Assembly: GCF_000972385.1 (NCBI RefSeq) | Contig: NZ_JXTE01000024.1 | Location: forward strand, 37,323 to 101,322 | Direction: 5' to 3' | DNA: 64,000 bases | Source of the DNA: Streptomyces sp. WM6386 | GTDB taxonomy: Bacteria; Actinomycetota; Actinomycetes; Streptomycetales; Streptomycetaceae | Part shown: positions 44,401 to 52,389 of the stretch, in pieces | Numbering within the stretch: position 1 is the stretch's first letter | Layout of the letters: every line of letters begins with the position of its first letter | Program-made: the position numbers and the translations under genes | Notes under the pieces: generated by a model | The model's database searches: none | Seen by the model: only the letters and a program-made list of their open reading frames with translations | Told to the model about the DNA's origin: nothing

Positions 44401-46115
44401 CGGCCGTGACCGCGCCCGCCAACGGCGAGGTCCTGGTCGGCTCGGTCGACCTCGCGGTCGACGCCCCGCCCTCGCTGGCAGAGGTCACCTTCCTCCAGCG
44501 GGTCTCGGCCACCGATCCGTGGCAGGTCATCGCGGCCTCTCAGGTCACCCGTGCCGACGGCGCGGCCGTGACCTGGCCGGTGCCGCTCACCGGCGGCTCG
44601 GCGCCGAAGCTGCTGTGGGACACGTCGTCCCTTTCCGGCAGCGGCGGCCGGCAGATCGGCGCCCGCTTCGGCGGAGCGTACGCCCCGCCCGCCGCCGAAC
44701 CCGTCTCGGTGATCGTCGACCGCGTCGAGGTCATCGACGGCGGCCTGGGCGACGGCCTGCAGGAGTCGGAGCCCGCACAGGCCTACGCCCTGGAGCAGGC
44801 GACGGCCCGCGCGGCCGAGGACCCGGACGCCTTCGCCCCGCCCTACATCGACCCGGCCACGGGCGAACTGGTCGCTCCGGTCGTCGAATCGGCCTTGGCC
44901 GACGAGGCGTCCGCTCCGATCCAGGTGACGCAGGCCCCCGCGGACGAGGGCAGCGGTCTGCCCGCCGAGGACACGGAGGAGGGCACCAAGCCCGACGTCA
45001 CGTCCACCGAGGCGGAGACTCCGGCGCCGCCCGCCGACGGGTCCGTGGAGACCACCGGCGAGGAGTCGTTCGAGATGGCCGAGGACACCACGGAGACCAC
45101 TCCCGCGCCTGACGGGCCGACCGTCACCGAGCAAGTGGCTCCGCGCGCCGAGGTGGTGGAGCACAGCGTCACCGCGCTGGAATCCGTGCGCGACGAGGTC
45201 CTCCAGCTTTCGGAGGCGGAACTGCCCGGCGTGAGCGGACTGCACATCGCGTTCGTGGACCCCGCAGAGAACCGTGTGGTCGTGGAGACCGAGACGGCCA
45301 CCCCGGCGCTGGTCACGGCTCTGGGGGAGCGGTACGGCACCGACACCGTCGCCGTGAGCCTCACTCCCGGTGCCGACATGGTGGAAACCCAGGCGAACCG
45401 CCAGAACGACACCTCGCCCTACTACGGCGGGTCGCGCATCTTGTCGTACGTGACCACCAGCTCGGCGAAGTGGTGCACGGCCGGCTTCGCCTGGCGGTAC
45501 GACGGTAAGTGGTACATGGTGACCGCCGGCCACTGCACCAGCGGCAATGGGGCCATCATGAGCCCCAACGAGAGCGACTACATCGGCCCCGTCGTCCGGG
45601 ACAACTGGAGGAACGGGTACGGCTCAGTGAAGCTCTCCGGCCAGAGCTACTACTCGGGTGACCTGTCGCTGTACCGAGTCAACAGCGACAGCGCCGCAAC
45701 GCCCCGGATCTACAAGGGCGGCAAGACGTCCAGCTCGTCCCGGCTCGTCCACGGCTACTGGAAGCGCTGGGCGCAGAGCGGCGACAAGGTCTGCACGGGC
45801 GGCATGATGACCGGCGAGCTGTGCGGGTGGAAGGTGACCGCGACTCAGGCGACGATCCACTACTCGGGCGGAACCACTGCCAAGAACATGGTCGTCGCCA
45901 AGAAGACGTCCGGATCCTGCACCATCAACGGCGACTCCGGTGGCCCCGTGTACACCGTCGACGGGAGCGGACAGGCGATCGCCAAGGGCATCCTGTCCGG
46001 TGGCGGTGGCGGTGGCGGCGACAACAGCGGCGGGTTCTTCGACCCCTGTTGGTTGTACTTCACCGACATCGGGCTGGCCAACAGCGCCTTCCCCGGAAAG
46101 GTAGCGTGGTACTGA
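41496..46115 (+). CDS. Secreted DNRLRE/Ig-repeat protein with C-terminal chymotrypsin-like serine protease
   Basis: 1539 residues from GTG 41496. A signal peptide ending AFA-ED is followed by an RHS/TcB-type N-module (VEAYTGPIRVKQPDGSWRPVDTTL), a DNRLRE domain (about 330-490), and four or five Ig-like repeats (xxPSTPTITSTSHP..WYLHVRAKDKAGNWS). An acidic Pro/Glu/Thr linker (about 1120-1240) and a short S1E-type propeptide (SGLHIAFVDPAENRVVVE) lead to an S1 protease with triad H1346 (TAGHC), D1389 and S1481 (NGDSGGP). Likely a zymogen matured outside the cell. It pairs with the small lipoprotein 2 bp downstream. Confidence 0.87.
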   Translation: MHHSASSAPAPGRRRPRRKQRASAAALLAALICAPLPLLNEPAFAEDAAPAADAPAVRQAAGARTEIVSKRTDSTTTWANADGTTTVEAYTGPIRVKQPDGSWRPVDTTLVAENGVVRPKSTAADITFSGGGSGEPLAEVSRDGRTLGLDWPSKLPAPRLDGPTAVYPDAVEGGDLVVTALKEGFSHSVVLHQRPDAPVSYRLPVSAEGLTLHETADDRLRWSDSGGHTVATAPLPVMWGSGEKRASGEPEDLTAIDVTIERDADTGDQVLVLKPDADFLADPALEYPVTIDPTDSLLGPVTDTWVQYDDYLTSQRGSTELKAGTYNGAEKARSYLKFDVAKYAGKHILDTDLRLYSYYSSTCSTANSGNQVRRITSAWDPSAITWSEQPTTTTTGAVTSTAAKGYNSSCAAGHVSWDVDGIVQAWADGQPNHGVRIAAVDETDPLTWRRYHSANQTDGSHNAAYEPSLTVTYNSKPGTATAVSPLSGTYTSDTTPTLSAKSVDADGQQLTLGFEVWAADGTAALKSGTSAAVASGAVATHTVAVLAPGNYKWRARASDGTDTGAWSAWQTFTVDTTVPSTPTITSTSHPSASAWYDATAFAGTLAATDASGVTGYAVKLDQSPTTAAGTAVTQTGTAVSWSGRADGTWWVHAAARDKAGLWSPTRHFGFNVDTTAPGAPGGLVSATHPMTTSAYANRTASFSWSAPADLSGAAGYTVAVDRTADTLPATTGTVQTSTNLSTTVDADGTWYLHVRAKDKAGNWSSTAAHLPFRVDMTLPPSPVISSSTHPDQTDAYKSGDFSATWTAPSGASAGYSIVVDGTADTVPDSTAEATVTSYATTRTEGTWYLHVRGIDAGGTGGATSHYRFTVDTTAPGTPAVTSAAYPSDAWAGGAQVTGKFTLTPDGTDTRSLTYRVDGAAAQTVTTTGGPVELPITPATEGSHQLVVTATDRAGNVSAETKYAFHAGQAAVTAPANGEVLVGSVDLAVDAPPSLAEVTFLQRVSATDPWQVIAASQVTRADGAAVTWPVPLTGGSAPKLLWDTSSLSGSGGRQIGARFGGAYAPPAAEPVSVIVDRVEVIDGGLGDGLQESEPAQAYALEQATARAAEDPDAFAPPYIDPATGELVAPVVESALADEASAPIQVTQAPADEGSGLPAEDTEEGTKPDVTSTEAETPAPPADGSVETTGEESFEMAEDTTETTPAPDGPTVTEQVAPRAEVVEHSVTALESVRDEVLQLSEAELPGVSGLHIAFVDPAENRVVVETETATPALVTALGERYGTDTVAVSLTPGADMVETQANRQNDTSPYYGGSRILSYVTTSSAKWCTAGFAWRYDGKWYMVTAGHCTSGNGAIMSPNESDYIGPVVRDNWRNGYGSVKLSGQSYYSGDLSLYRVNSDSAATPRIYKGGKTSSSSRLVHGYWKRWAQSGDKVCTGGMMTGELCGWKVTATQATIHYSGGTTAKNMVVAKKTSGSCTINGDSGGPVYTVDGSGQAIAKGILSGGGGGGGDNSGGFFDPCWLYFTDIGLANSAFPGKVAWY

Positions 46116-46116
46116 C

Positions 46117-46566
46117 ATGCGCCGAGCCCTTCTCACTCCGCTGCTGGCGGTGGCCCTGACCGGATGCTCACTCCTCGGCCAGGACACACCGTGCACCGAG
46201 GCCGACGCCGACTCCGAGGTCACCGCCGTGTGGCAGCCCGCCGACTTCGGCGAGCCGAACGCGGCAACGATCCGGCTGTGCGCGGACGGCTCCTGCGAGG
46301 AGCGGACGTCGGGCAGCCCCGACGACCCGTTCGCCGCGCTGTCGGTCCGGCTCCCGGACGACATCGGGGTGTCCAGCGTCGCGGTGCGGCTCACCGTGAC
46401 GTCGACGAAGAGCGGTGACACGGTCGTCGAGGACAGCACACAGGCCAGGCTGACCGAGCAGCACCCCAACGGGGCGTCCTGCCCTCCCACCGTCCGGACG
46501 GCGACGTTCCGTGCCCACCCCGACAAGGGTCTTACCTCCCCCAAGGGCATGAAGCTCCAGGGCTGA
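46117..46566 (+). CDS. Small predicted lipoprotein
   Basis: 149 residues. The signal peptide with lipobox LTGC at about residue 17 gives a mature cell-surface lipoprotein of ~132 residues with two further cysteines near residues 26 and 54-59 and one at about 121. The start is one base after the stop of the protease-fusion gene, so the two are co-translated. No family recognised; the arrangement suggests a partner or inhibitor of the protease, which is inference. Confidence 0.75.
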   Translation: MRRALLTPLLAVALTGCSLLGQDTPCTEADADSEVTAVWQPADFGEPNAATIRLCADGSCEERTSGSPDDPFAALSVRLPDDIGVSSVAVRLTVTSTKSGDTVVEDSTQARLTEQHPNGASCPPTVRTATFRAHPDKGLTSPKGMKLQG

Positions 46567-46580
46567 GCCACCCTACGCAG

Positions 46581-46617
46581 GCGCCCGTCCTCCCGGCATC
46601 ACCGGAGGGACGGGCGC
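46581..46617. terminator. Bidirectional hairpin terminator
   Basis: GCGCCCGTC (46581-46589) pairs exactly with GACGGGCGC (46609-46617), extended inside by CTCC/GGAG. It lies between the convergent ends of the lipoprotein gene and msrB. Confidence 0.7.
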
Positions 46618-46630
46618 TGTGCGCTGCCCG

Positions 46631-46670
46631 GATCAGCCCTCGTCCGGCGCCAACCGCAACGAGATGCTGT
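46631..46670. repeat. msrB 3'-end direct repeat, intact-gene copy
   Basis: The 3' end of msrB, 36/40 identical to 41281-41320 in direct orientation, with the protease and lipoprotein genes between the two copies (5.35 kb apart). This is the layout of attL/attR at a gene-3'-end integration site. Confidence 0.55.
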
Positions 46671-47040
46671 TGATGCAGTACCGCTGATCCGTCGGGGTGG
46701 CATACCCCTCACCCTCGAACACATGCCCAAGATGCGACCCGCACCGAGCACACCGCACCTCGGTCCGCACCATCCCGTGGGAGCGGTCGGACACCAGTTC
46801 CACGGCGTCGGTGTCCTTCGGGTCGTAGAAGGAGGGCCAGCCGCAGTGGGACTCGAACTTCGTGGTGGAGGTGAAGAGTTCGGCGCCGCAGGCGCGGCAG
46901 GAGTAGACGCCCGTCGCCTTGGTGTCGGTGTACTCACCGGTGAAGGCGGGCTCCGTGGCGGCCTGGCGCAGGACGGCGTACTCGGCCGGGTTCAGCTCCG
47001 CGCGCCACTGCTCGTCCGGCTTTTCGACGTCGTACGACAT
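46633..47040 (-). CDS. msrB: Peptide-methionine (R)-S-oxide reductase MsrB
   Basis: 135 residues, full length for MsrB. Structural zinc cysteines C48, C51, C97 and C100 form two CxxC pairs, and the catalytic Cys C122 is in RYCINSISL. It reduces methionine-R-sulfoxide in oxidised proteins with thioredoxin. ATG 47040. The 3' end is duplicated at 41281-41320. It lies 19 bp downstream of murC on the same strand. Confidence 0.95.
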   Translation of the reverse strand: MSYDVEKPDEQWRAELNPAEYAVLRQAATEPAFTGEYTDTKATGVYSCRACGAELFTSTTKFESHCGWPSFYDPKDTDAVELVSDRSHGMVRTEVRCARCGSHLGHVFEGEGYATPTDQRYCINSISLRLAPDEG

Positions 47041-47059
47041 GTTGCTCAGCCCCTATCCA

Positions 47060-48448
47060 CTACGCGAGACGGTCCAGGATGCGCGGGCCGAGGTCCGTGA
47101 CGTCGCCCGCGCCCATGGTGAGAACGAGATCGCCGGGCTTCGCCATTCCCGCGACCACCGCGGGGACGTCCGCCTTGTCGTGGACCGGTGTCACGTCCGC
47201 GCCCGTGGCGCGCGCCGCCTCGATGATCAGGTCACTGGTGACGCCGGGGATCGGGTCCTCGCGGGCCGGGTAGATGTCCAGGACCAGCGAGGCGTCCGCG
47301 AGGGACAGCGACTGGCCCATCTCCCTGCCCAGCTCCTGGGTGCGGGAGAAGAGGTGGGGCTGGAAGACCACCAGGATGCGGGCGTCGCCGGCGGCTCCGC
47401 GCATCGCCTCCAGGTCGGCCGTCATCTCGGTCGGGTGGTGGGCGTAGGAGTCGATGACCTGGACACCGGCCACCTCGCCCTTGAGCTGGAGGCGCCGCTT
47501 CACGCCCGTGTAGGCGGCCAGGGCGGAGGCGAGGTCCGTCGCGGGGATGCCGAGCGCGACGCCCGCCGCGAGGGCGGCGACCGCGTTGTGCGCGTAGTGG
47601 CGGCCGGGGACGGAGACGGTGAAGGTGAGCGGCGTGCCGTCCAGCTCGACCGTGACCTCGCTCTTCAGGCCCTGGGCCACCACCGACAGCACCCGTACGT
47701 CGGCGTCCTGCGCCTCTCCGTACGTCACCGTCCGCACCGAGGGAGCCACCCGTCGCGTCAGCTCGCGCGCACCCTCGTGGTCGGAGGAGATCACCAGCGT
47801 GCCGCCGGGGACGATTTTTCCGGTGAACGTCTCGAAGGACTCGTAGATCTCGTCCATGGACGCGTAGTTCGCGTGGTGGTCGAGCTCGACGTTGAGGACG
47901 ATCGCGACCTCGGGGGCGTACTTGTGGAAGCTGCGGTCCGATTCGTCCGCCTCGGCGACGAAGATCTCGCCGTCGCCGTGCAGCGCGTTGGAGCCGGGGG
48001 CGTCCAGGTCGCCGCCGATCGCGTACGACGGCCGCAGGCCGAGCTCCGACAGCGAGACCGCCAGCATCGAGGTGGTCGTGGTCTTGCCGTGGGTGCCCGC
48101 CACCGCGATCGGGCGCAGGCCCTCCATCAGGGCGGCCAGCGCGTCGGACCGGTGCACCACCGGGATGCCCAGCTCGGCCGCGCGGGCCAGCTCCGGGTTG
48201 TCCCGGCGGATCGCGGACGACACGACCACACAGCTCGCGTCGTCCGCGAGATGTTCCGCCGCGTGCCCGATGTGCACGGTGGCACCCAGCGCACGCAACG
48301 CCTCGGCGGTCGCCGACTCCTTGGCGTCACTGCCCGCCACCTTGGCCCCACGCTGCGCGAGGATCTTCGCGATCCCCGACATCCCGGCGCCGCCGATGCC
48401 GATGAAGTGCGGTCGGTCCATGGCGGTGGGAAGGGTGCCGGGTGCCAC
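47060..48448 (-). CDS. murC: UDP-N-acetylmuramate-L-alanine ligase MurC
   Basis: 462 residues. The N-terminal Rossmann motif FIGIGGAGMSGIA, the ATP P-loop AGTHGKTTTTSM, and the Mur-ligase blocks AEADESDRSF, LNVELDHHANY and YAHHPTEM identify it as MurC, which adds L-alanine to UDP-MurNAc in peptidoglycan synthesis. GTG 48448 has GGGAG eight bases upstream; ATG 48421 is a shorter alternative. Core cell-wall gene, with msrB directly downstream. Confidence 0.97.
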   Translation of the reverse strand: MAPGTLPTAMDRPHFIGIGGAGMSGIAKILAQRGAKVAGSDAKESATAEALRALGATVHIGHAAEHLADDASCVVVSSAIRRDNPELARAAELGIPVVHRSDALAALMEGLRPIAVAGTHGKTTTTSMLAVSLSELGLRPSYAIGGDLDAPGSNALHGDGEIFVAEADESDRSFHKYAPEVAIVLNVELDHHANYASMDEIYESFETFTGKIVPGGTLVISSDHEGARELTRRVAPSVRTVTYGEAQDADVRVLSVVAQGLKSEVTVELDGTPLTFTVSVPGRHYAHNAVAALAAGVALGIPATDLASALAAYTGVKRRLQLKGEVAGVQVIDSYAHHPTEMTADLEAMRGAAGDARILVVFQPHLFSRTQELGREMGQSLSLADASLVLDIYPAREDPIPGVTSDLIIEAARATGADVTPVHDKADVPAVVAGMAKPGDLVLTMGAGDVTDLGPRILDRLA

Positions 48449-48527
48449 GTGATGTCTCCCTGTGCATACAGATACGGCGGACGTACAGGCGCCCCAGCCT
48501 AATTGCCTACGGTGACGTGACCGACCT

Positions 48528-48558
48528 AGGGGCGCGGGGGGACTGCGCGACCAGCCAC
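48528..48558 (+). repeat. Dispersed GC-rich repeat, copy 4
   Basis: AGGGGCGCGGGGGGACTGCG followed by CGACCAGCC, a variant of the copies at 11986, 20511 and 26963, between murC and the gene at 48601. Confidence 0.7.
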
Positions 48559-48600
48559 ACACCACCCGCAGCCGCAATCACACAGGCACCCCGACGGCGA

Positions 48601-49074
48601 CTAGGCCTTGCTGTGCGAGAACAATTTCAGCACCGGCACCCCCACCTTGTGCCGCGCCCGCGACGCCCAGTCCCGGTGGAAGAACTCCTCCACATAGTGC
48701 GGATCGGTCAGCACGATCACCTCGTCCGCCCCGACCTCCTCCACCAGCCCCTTCAACGCGTCCAGCGGATGATCCTCGATCAACCGCCCCTCCGCCGCGT
48801 TCCCGGAGCCCCGCAGCGCCTGCAGGGACACCTCCAGCGCCCGCTCCCCGAAGGGCCTCGCGGCATCACCCTCGGGTACCTCGCGCTCCTTCGCCGCCTC
48901 GTCCAGTTCGCCCAGTGCGACGTCGTCGATGGCCCGCAGCAGGCGGTCCGCCTGGTCGCCGCGCGGCTGGAGCAGTACATGGAAGGAGACCTGCTCGTCG
49001 CCGTGCAAGGTGGTGACGAACTCCACGTCGGCGGACGTCAGGGCCTTTTCGATCATCAGTACGCTTGTGAACAC
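48601..49074 (-). CDS. Conserved UspA-like hypothetical protein
   Basis: 157 residues, no signal or membrane segment. Alternating alpha/beta pattern with ADEVIVLTDPHYVEEFFHRDWASRARHKVGVPVLKLF near the end, as in universal-stress-like nucleotide-binding folds. Streptomyces homologues are often labelled indole-3-glycerol phosphate synthase, but at 157 residues it lacks that barrel. Adjacent to murC on the same strand. Confidence 0.65.
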   Translation of the reverse strand: MFTSVLMIEKALTSADVEFVTTLHGDEQVSFHVLLQPRGDQADRLLRAIDDVALGELDEAAKEREVPEGDAARPFGERALEVSLQALRGSGNAAEGRLIEDHPLDALKGLVEEVGADEVIVLTDPHYVEEFFHRDWASRARHKVGVPVLKLFSHSKA

Positions 49075-49206
49075 CGAGCGCCCCTTCTGCGGAAACCATC
49101 CTGCCCCGTGATCTCACGGGGCTGCGAGATTCAGTGTGCCCGTCGGAAGCTAACCGGAACGGTAGATTCCGCCGATTTCGGGACCGGCGGTACCGCTGAA
49201 CGAATA

Positions 49207-50271
49207 TCAAGTGCGCTGGTAGCGGCCGAAGAGAAACCCCTCCTCCTCCAGCAGGGACACCAGTGCGAACCGATGCGGAACCGCGACGGACGGTCCCCCG
49301 GCGATGCGCTGGGCATCGCCCGCGGTGAGCATCGGGGCGACGGTCAGACAGAGCTCGTCGAGCACACCGGCAGCCACGAACTGACCGAGCAGCCGCGGGC
49401 CGCCCTCGGTCAGCAGCCGGGTGAATCCGAGGTCCGCGAGAGCCCGTACGGCACGGGCGGGCTCCACGCCGACGCCGTCACCGGCGATCACGACCCGGGC
49501 GCCCGCCTTCTCCGCGGTCGCGATCCGGTCGGGGGCGGCCGCCGCGCCGGTCAGGATCAGGGTGGGGACGAGGGGGGAGGTGAACAGCGGAAGGGAGAAG
49601 TCCAGCTCCAGACTGGCGCTGACCACCGCGATCGCCGGCGCAGGTCCCTGTCCGGCCGCCTCCCTGCGCTCGGCGAACTCCGCACGCGCGCGTGCGGGCC
49701 GGTAACCCTCCTGCCGTACCGTTTCCGCGCCGACGACGACCACGTCCGCCAGCCCCCTGAGCATCCCGAAGATCCGCATGTCGGCCGCGGTGGAGATGGG
49801 GTGCGACTTCCCGTCGTGCTGAGCGGCACCGTCGAGCGTCGACACCATGTTCGCCCGCAACCAGGCCACGGGCGCCCCGCCGGCCACGGGCTCGGGATAG
49901 GCGTAGGCCTCGGCCAGCTCGCCAAGACTCCACTCCCGGTCAACGAGATCGGCACCGGGCACGGCATCCGCGCCGGTCCCACCCAGAGAACGCACCGCTT
50001 CGCCCCCCTCTCCGACCGCACCGGACCCGTCCGCCCCGGGTACCCCACCGGCGCCTTCCGTCACAGCACCGCCGGTACCGCCGCCCGCGGCGCCGGGCGC
50101 AACGACCGCGCTCCCGGCCTCGGCACCCCCACCAGAACCGTCGGCCCCGACAGGCCCACCGGTTCCACCACCCCCGGAGCCCTCGACCGCACCCCCCGCT
50201 CCCACACCCCCGGCCCCACCGCCGGAGGCCCTCGTCGCTGTCTGGTCGGTCACAGGGAACAGGCGTCGCAT
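49207..50271 (-). CDS. RibD C-terminal-like pyrimidine reductase family protein with Gly-rich N-terminal insertion
   Basis: 354 residues. The RibD_C fold (about 115-350) has WLRANMVSTLDGAAQHDGKSHPIS, VVVVGAETVRQEGYRP and RLLTEGGPRLLGQF, matching the NADPH/substrate blocks of riboflavin-pathway reductases. It lacks a deaminase domain, so the substrate is uncertain. Residues ~14-85 are almost all Gly, Ala, Ser, Val and Pro, a low-complexity insertion before the domain. ATG 50271 lacks a ribosome site. It is divergent from zapE with only 37 bp between. Confidence 0.8.
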   Translation of the reverse strand: MRRLFPVTDQTATRASGGGAGGVGAGGAVEGSGGGGTGGPVGADGSGGGAEAGSAVVAPGAAGGGTGGAVTEGAGGVPGADGSGAVGEGGEAVRSLGGTGADAVPGADLVDREWSLGELAEAYAYPEPVAGGAPVAWLRANMVSTLDGAAQHDGKSHPISTAADMRIFGMLRGLADVVVVGAETVRQEGYRPARARAEFAERREAAGQGPAPAIAVVSASLELDFSLPLFTSPLVPTLILTGAAAAPDRIATAEKAGARVVIAGDGVGVEPARAVRALADLGFTRLLTEGGPRLLGQFVAAGVLDELCLTVAPMLTAGDAQRIAGGPSVAVPHRFALVSLLEEEGFLFGRYQRT

Positions 50272-50308
50272 GTCGTGCAGTGTGGCACGGCGCTTAGCAT
50301 GGGGAACC

Positions 50309-51415
50309 GTGTCGTCCTCCACCACCGCCTCCGGGATCAGCCCGATAGCAGACGCGGCCCCGATGTCCCTGTGCTCCCGTGAGCCGCACGTCCCCGCGGA
50401 CCGGCTCGTCGCCGAGATGGTGCCGCCGCCGCGGTTCGACTCGGTGCGGTTCAGCACGTACATCCCGGACCCGAACCAGCCCAGCCAGTTCGAGGCCGTC
50501 CGGGTACTGGAAGGCTTCGCCGGTGGACTCGGCGGGGCGCATGCCGTCGGCGGGGGGAAACGGGGGCTCTTCGGATTCGGGAAGGCCAAGGCGCCCAAGG
50601 TCCCGGCCGGCCCCCGCGGCGTCTACCTCGACGGCGGCTACGGCGTCGGCAAGACCCATCTCCTCGCCTCCCTCTGGCACGCCACCCCGGCGGAGCCCTC
50701 GCTCAAGGCGTTCGGCACCTTCGTCGAGCTGACCAACCTCGTGGGCGCCCTGGGCTTCCAGAAGACGGTCCAGACGCTCTCCGGCCACCGTCTCCTCTGC
50801 ATCGACGAGTTCGAGCTCGACGACCCCGGCGACACCGTCCTCGTCTCCACCCTGCTCGGCAAGCTCGTCGACGCGGGTGTCGCCCTCGCCGCCACCTCCA
50901 ACACCCTCCCCGGCAAGCTCGGCGAGGGCCGCTTCGCCGCGGTCGACTTCCTGCGCGAGATCCAGGGGCTCAGCGCCCACTTCCGGCCGCTGCGCATCGA
51001 CGGTGAGGACTACCGCCACCGCGGTCTGCCCGCGGCACCGGCCCCCTACTCCGAGGAACAGGTCACCAAGGCGGCGTACGCCACCGAGGGCTCCTCGCTC
51101 GACGACTTCCCGCAACTCCTCGATCACCTCGCCCGCGTCCACCCCAGCCGGTACGGCGCGCTGACCGATGGCCTGAAGGCGGTGTGTCTCACCGACGTAC
51201 AGCCGATTCCGGACCAGTCCACCGCGCTGCGGCTCGTCGTGCTCGCGGACCGGCTGTACGACCGTGAGGTTCCGGTCCTCGCGTCCGGACAGCCGTTCGA
51301 CCAGCTGTTCAGCGAGGAGATGCTCAAGGGCGGGTACCGCAAGAAGTACTTCCGGGCCATCTCCCGGCTCACCGCGCTGGCGCGCGACGGCAAGGGACTC
51401 GTCGAGCCCGCCTAA
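50309..51415 (+). CDS. zapE: AFG1/ZapE-family ATPase, cell division protein ZapE
   Basis: 368 residues. Walker A is LDGGYGVGKTHLLASLWH, Walker B LLCIDEFELDDPGD, sensor AATSNTLPGKLGEGRF, and FRPLRIDGEDYRHRG is an AFG1-family block. E. coli ZapE stabilises FtsZ during division under stress; the actinobacterial role is by homology. GTG 50309 follows GGGGAA closely; an upstream extension to 50270 is unsupported. Confidence 0.9.
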   Translation: MSSSTTASGISPIADAAPMSLCSREPHVPADRLVAEMVPPPRFDSVRFSTYIPDPNQPSQFEAVRVLEGFAGGLGGAHAVGGGKRGLFGFGKAKAPKVPAGPRGVYLDGGYGVGKTHLLASLWHATPAEPSLKAFGTFVELTNLVGALGFQKTVQTLSGHRLLCIDEFELDDPGDTVLVSTLLGKLVDAGVALAATSNTLPGKLGEGRFAAVDFLREIQGLSAHFRPLRIDGEDYRHRGLPAAPAPYSEEQVTKAAYATEGSSLDDFPQLLDHLARVHPSRYGALTDGLKAVCLTDVQPIPDQSTALRLVVLADRLYDREVPVLASGQPFDQLFSEEMLKGGYRKKYFRAISRLTALARDGKGLVEPA

Positions 51416-51496
51416 CCGGTGAACTCCCGCAGGTCAAGGGCTGGTTCCCGCCACCGTACCTACGCTTTTCAGGCTCTCTTCAGCTCGAAACGTTAA

Positions 51497-51528
51497 GTTA
51501 ACCCTGCAAACAACTTCGCAGGGTTAAC
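51497..51528 (+). promoter_or_regulatory. AT-richer 11-bp stem hairpin upstream of the carbonic anhydrase unit
   Basis: GTTAACCCTGC (51497-51507) and GCAGGGTTAAC (51518-51528) form a perfect 11-bp stem with a 10-nt loop. Its AT content is unusual for this genome. It lies 80 bp after zapE and 70 bp before a small reading frame. It could be a terminator, an operator or a leader structure. Two TTGACC boxes follow at 51536 and 51547. Confidence 0.55.
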
Positions 51529-51598
51529 GTGTTTCTTGACCAGGCATTGACCATGTCTTGGCAAGCGCGTGAGCCGTGAACCATAGGGAGGGGGACGC

Positions 51599-51742
51599 AT
51601 GTTGCGAGACAAACCGACACGGACAGGGCTCTCAACCCCTGCCGTGAATCCACTCCCCCTCGCCTTCTTCGCTATCACGGCATCGTTCGCAACCGCGCAC
51701 ACAGCCAGTGAGGCTTCGACCAGAGCTCTGCCTCACAGATAA
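51599..51742 (+). CDS. Small reading frame, possible leader or small secreted peptide
   Basis: 47 codons from ATG 51599 to TAA 51742, preceded by AGGGAGGGGGA, a strong ribosome site at good spacing. The product (MLRDKPTRTGLSTP at the start, then a hydrophobic stretch PLPLAFFAITASFATA, ending in STRALPHR) has a weak signal-like hydrophobic core. It lies between the hairpin at 51497 and the carbonic anhydrase gene. No family recognised. Confidence 0.45.
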   Translation: MLRDKPTRTGLSTPAVNPLPLAFFAITASFATAHTASEASTRALPHR

Positions 51743-51810
51743 CGGCAGTACCCCCCACCTGTCATGTACGTCCGACGCGCCGCTGCAGGCGCGCCAGGAG
51801 GAGTCACCAC

Positions 51811-52389
51811 ATGCAGCCCCTCATCGACAACGCCCGTCTGTTCGGACAGCGCCCTGAGGAGTTCGCCAAGCTCGCAGAAGGCCAGTCCCCTCAAGTCCTG
51901 TTCATCACCTGCTCCGACTCCAGGGTCGTCCCGGCCCTGATCACGGGCGCCGGCCCCGGCGAGCTCTTCGAGCTGCGCACCGCCGGCAACATCGTCCCGC
52001 CGTACACCTCCGAGCACCCCACCAGCGAGGCGGCCACCATCGAGTACGCCGTCGAAGTGCTCGGCGTCAGCGACATCGTGGTCTGCGGCCACTCGCACTG
52101 CGGCGCCGTCGGCGCCCTGGTGCGCGGCGACGACCTGACCGCCGTACCGGCCGTGCGCGACTGGCTCACGCACGCCGCGCCGCGCCCCGCGGGGGCGCCC
52201 GAGGATCCGGCCGTGGCCGAGGGCGTGCAGAGCCACGTCCTGACGCAGCTGCTGCGGCTGCGCTCCTACCCGTTCATCGAAGAGAAGTTGACGGCTCGTC
52301 AACTCACCCTCCGTGCCTGGTACTACGAGGTGCACACCGGTGCCGTGCGGGAACACCGCGCGGGCACCGACACGTTCGAGGCGCTGTGA
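51811..52389 (+). CDS. Beta-class carbonic anhydrase
   Basis: 192 residues. Zinc ligands C34, H94 and C97 and the Asp36/Arg38 dyad are in FITCSDSRVV and VVCGHSHCGAV, as in beta-carbonic anhydrases, which interconvert CO2 and bicarbonate. ATG 51811 follows GGAGG. The stop overlaps the SulP gene (GTGA), so CO2 hydration and bicarbonate or sulfate transport are probably coupled. Confidence 0.94.
   Translation: MQPLIDNARLFGQRPEEFAKLAEGQSPQVLFITCSDSRVVPALITGAGPGELFELRTAGNIVPPYTSEHPTSEAATIEYAVEVLGVSDIVVCGHSHCGAVGALVRGDDLTAVPAVRDWLTHAAPRPAGAPEDPAVAEGVQSHVLTQLLRLRSYPFIEEKLTARQLTLRAWYYEVHTGAVREHRAGTDTFEAL

Noticed and set aside
48601..49074. Indole-3-glycerol phosphate synthase
   Set aside because: At 157 residues it lacks the TIM barrel and catalytic motifs; the name seems to be a propagated annotation error.
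51493..51702. 69-codon minus-strand frame
   Set aside because: It covers the hairpin, has no ribosome site and lies opposite the better-supported 47-codon frame.
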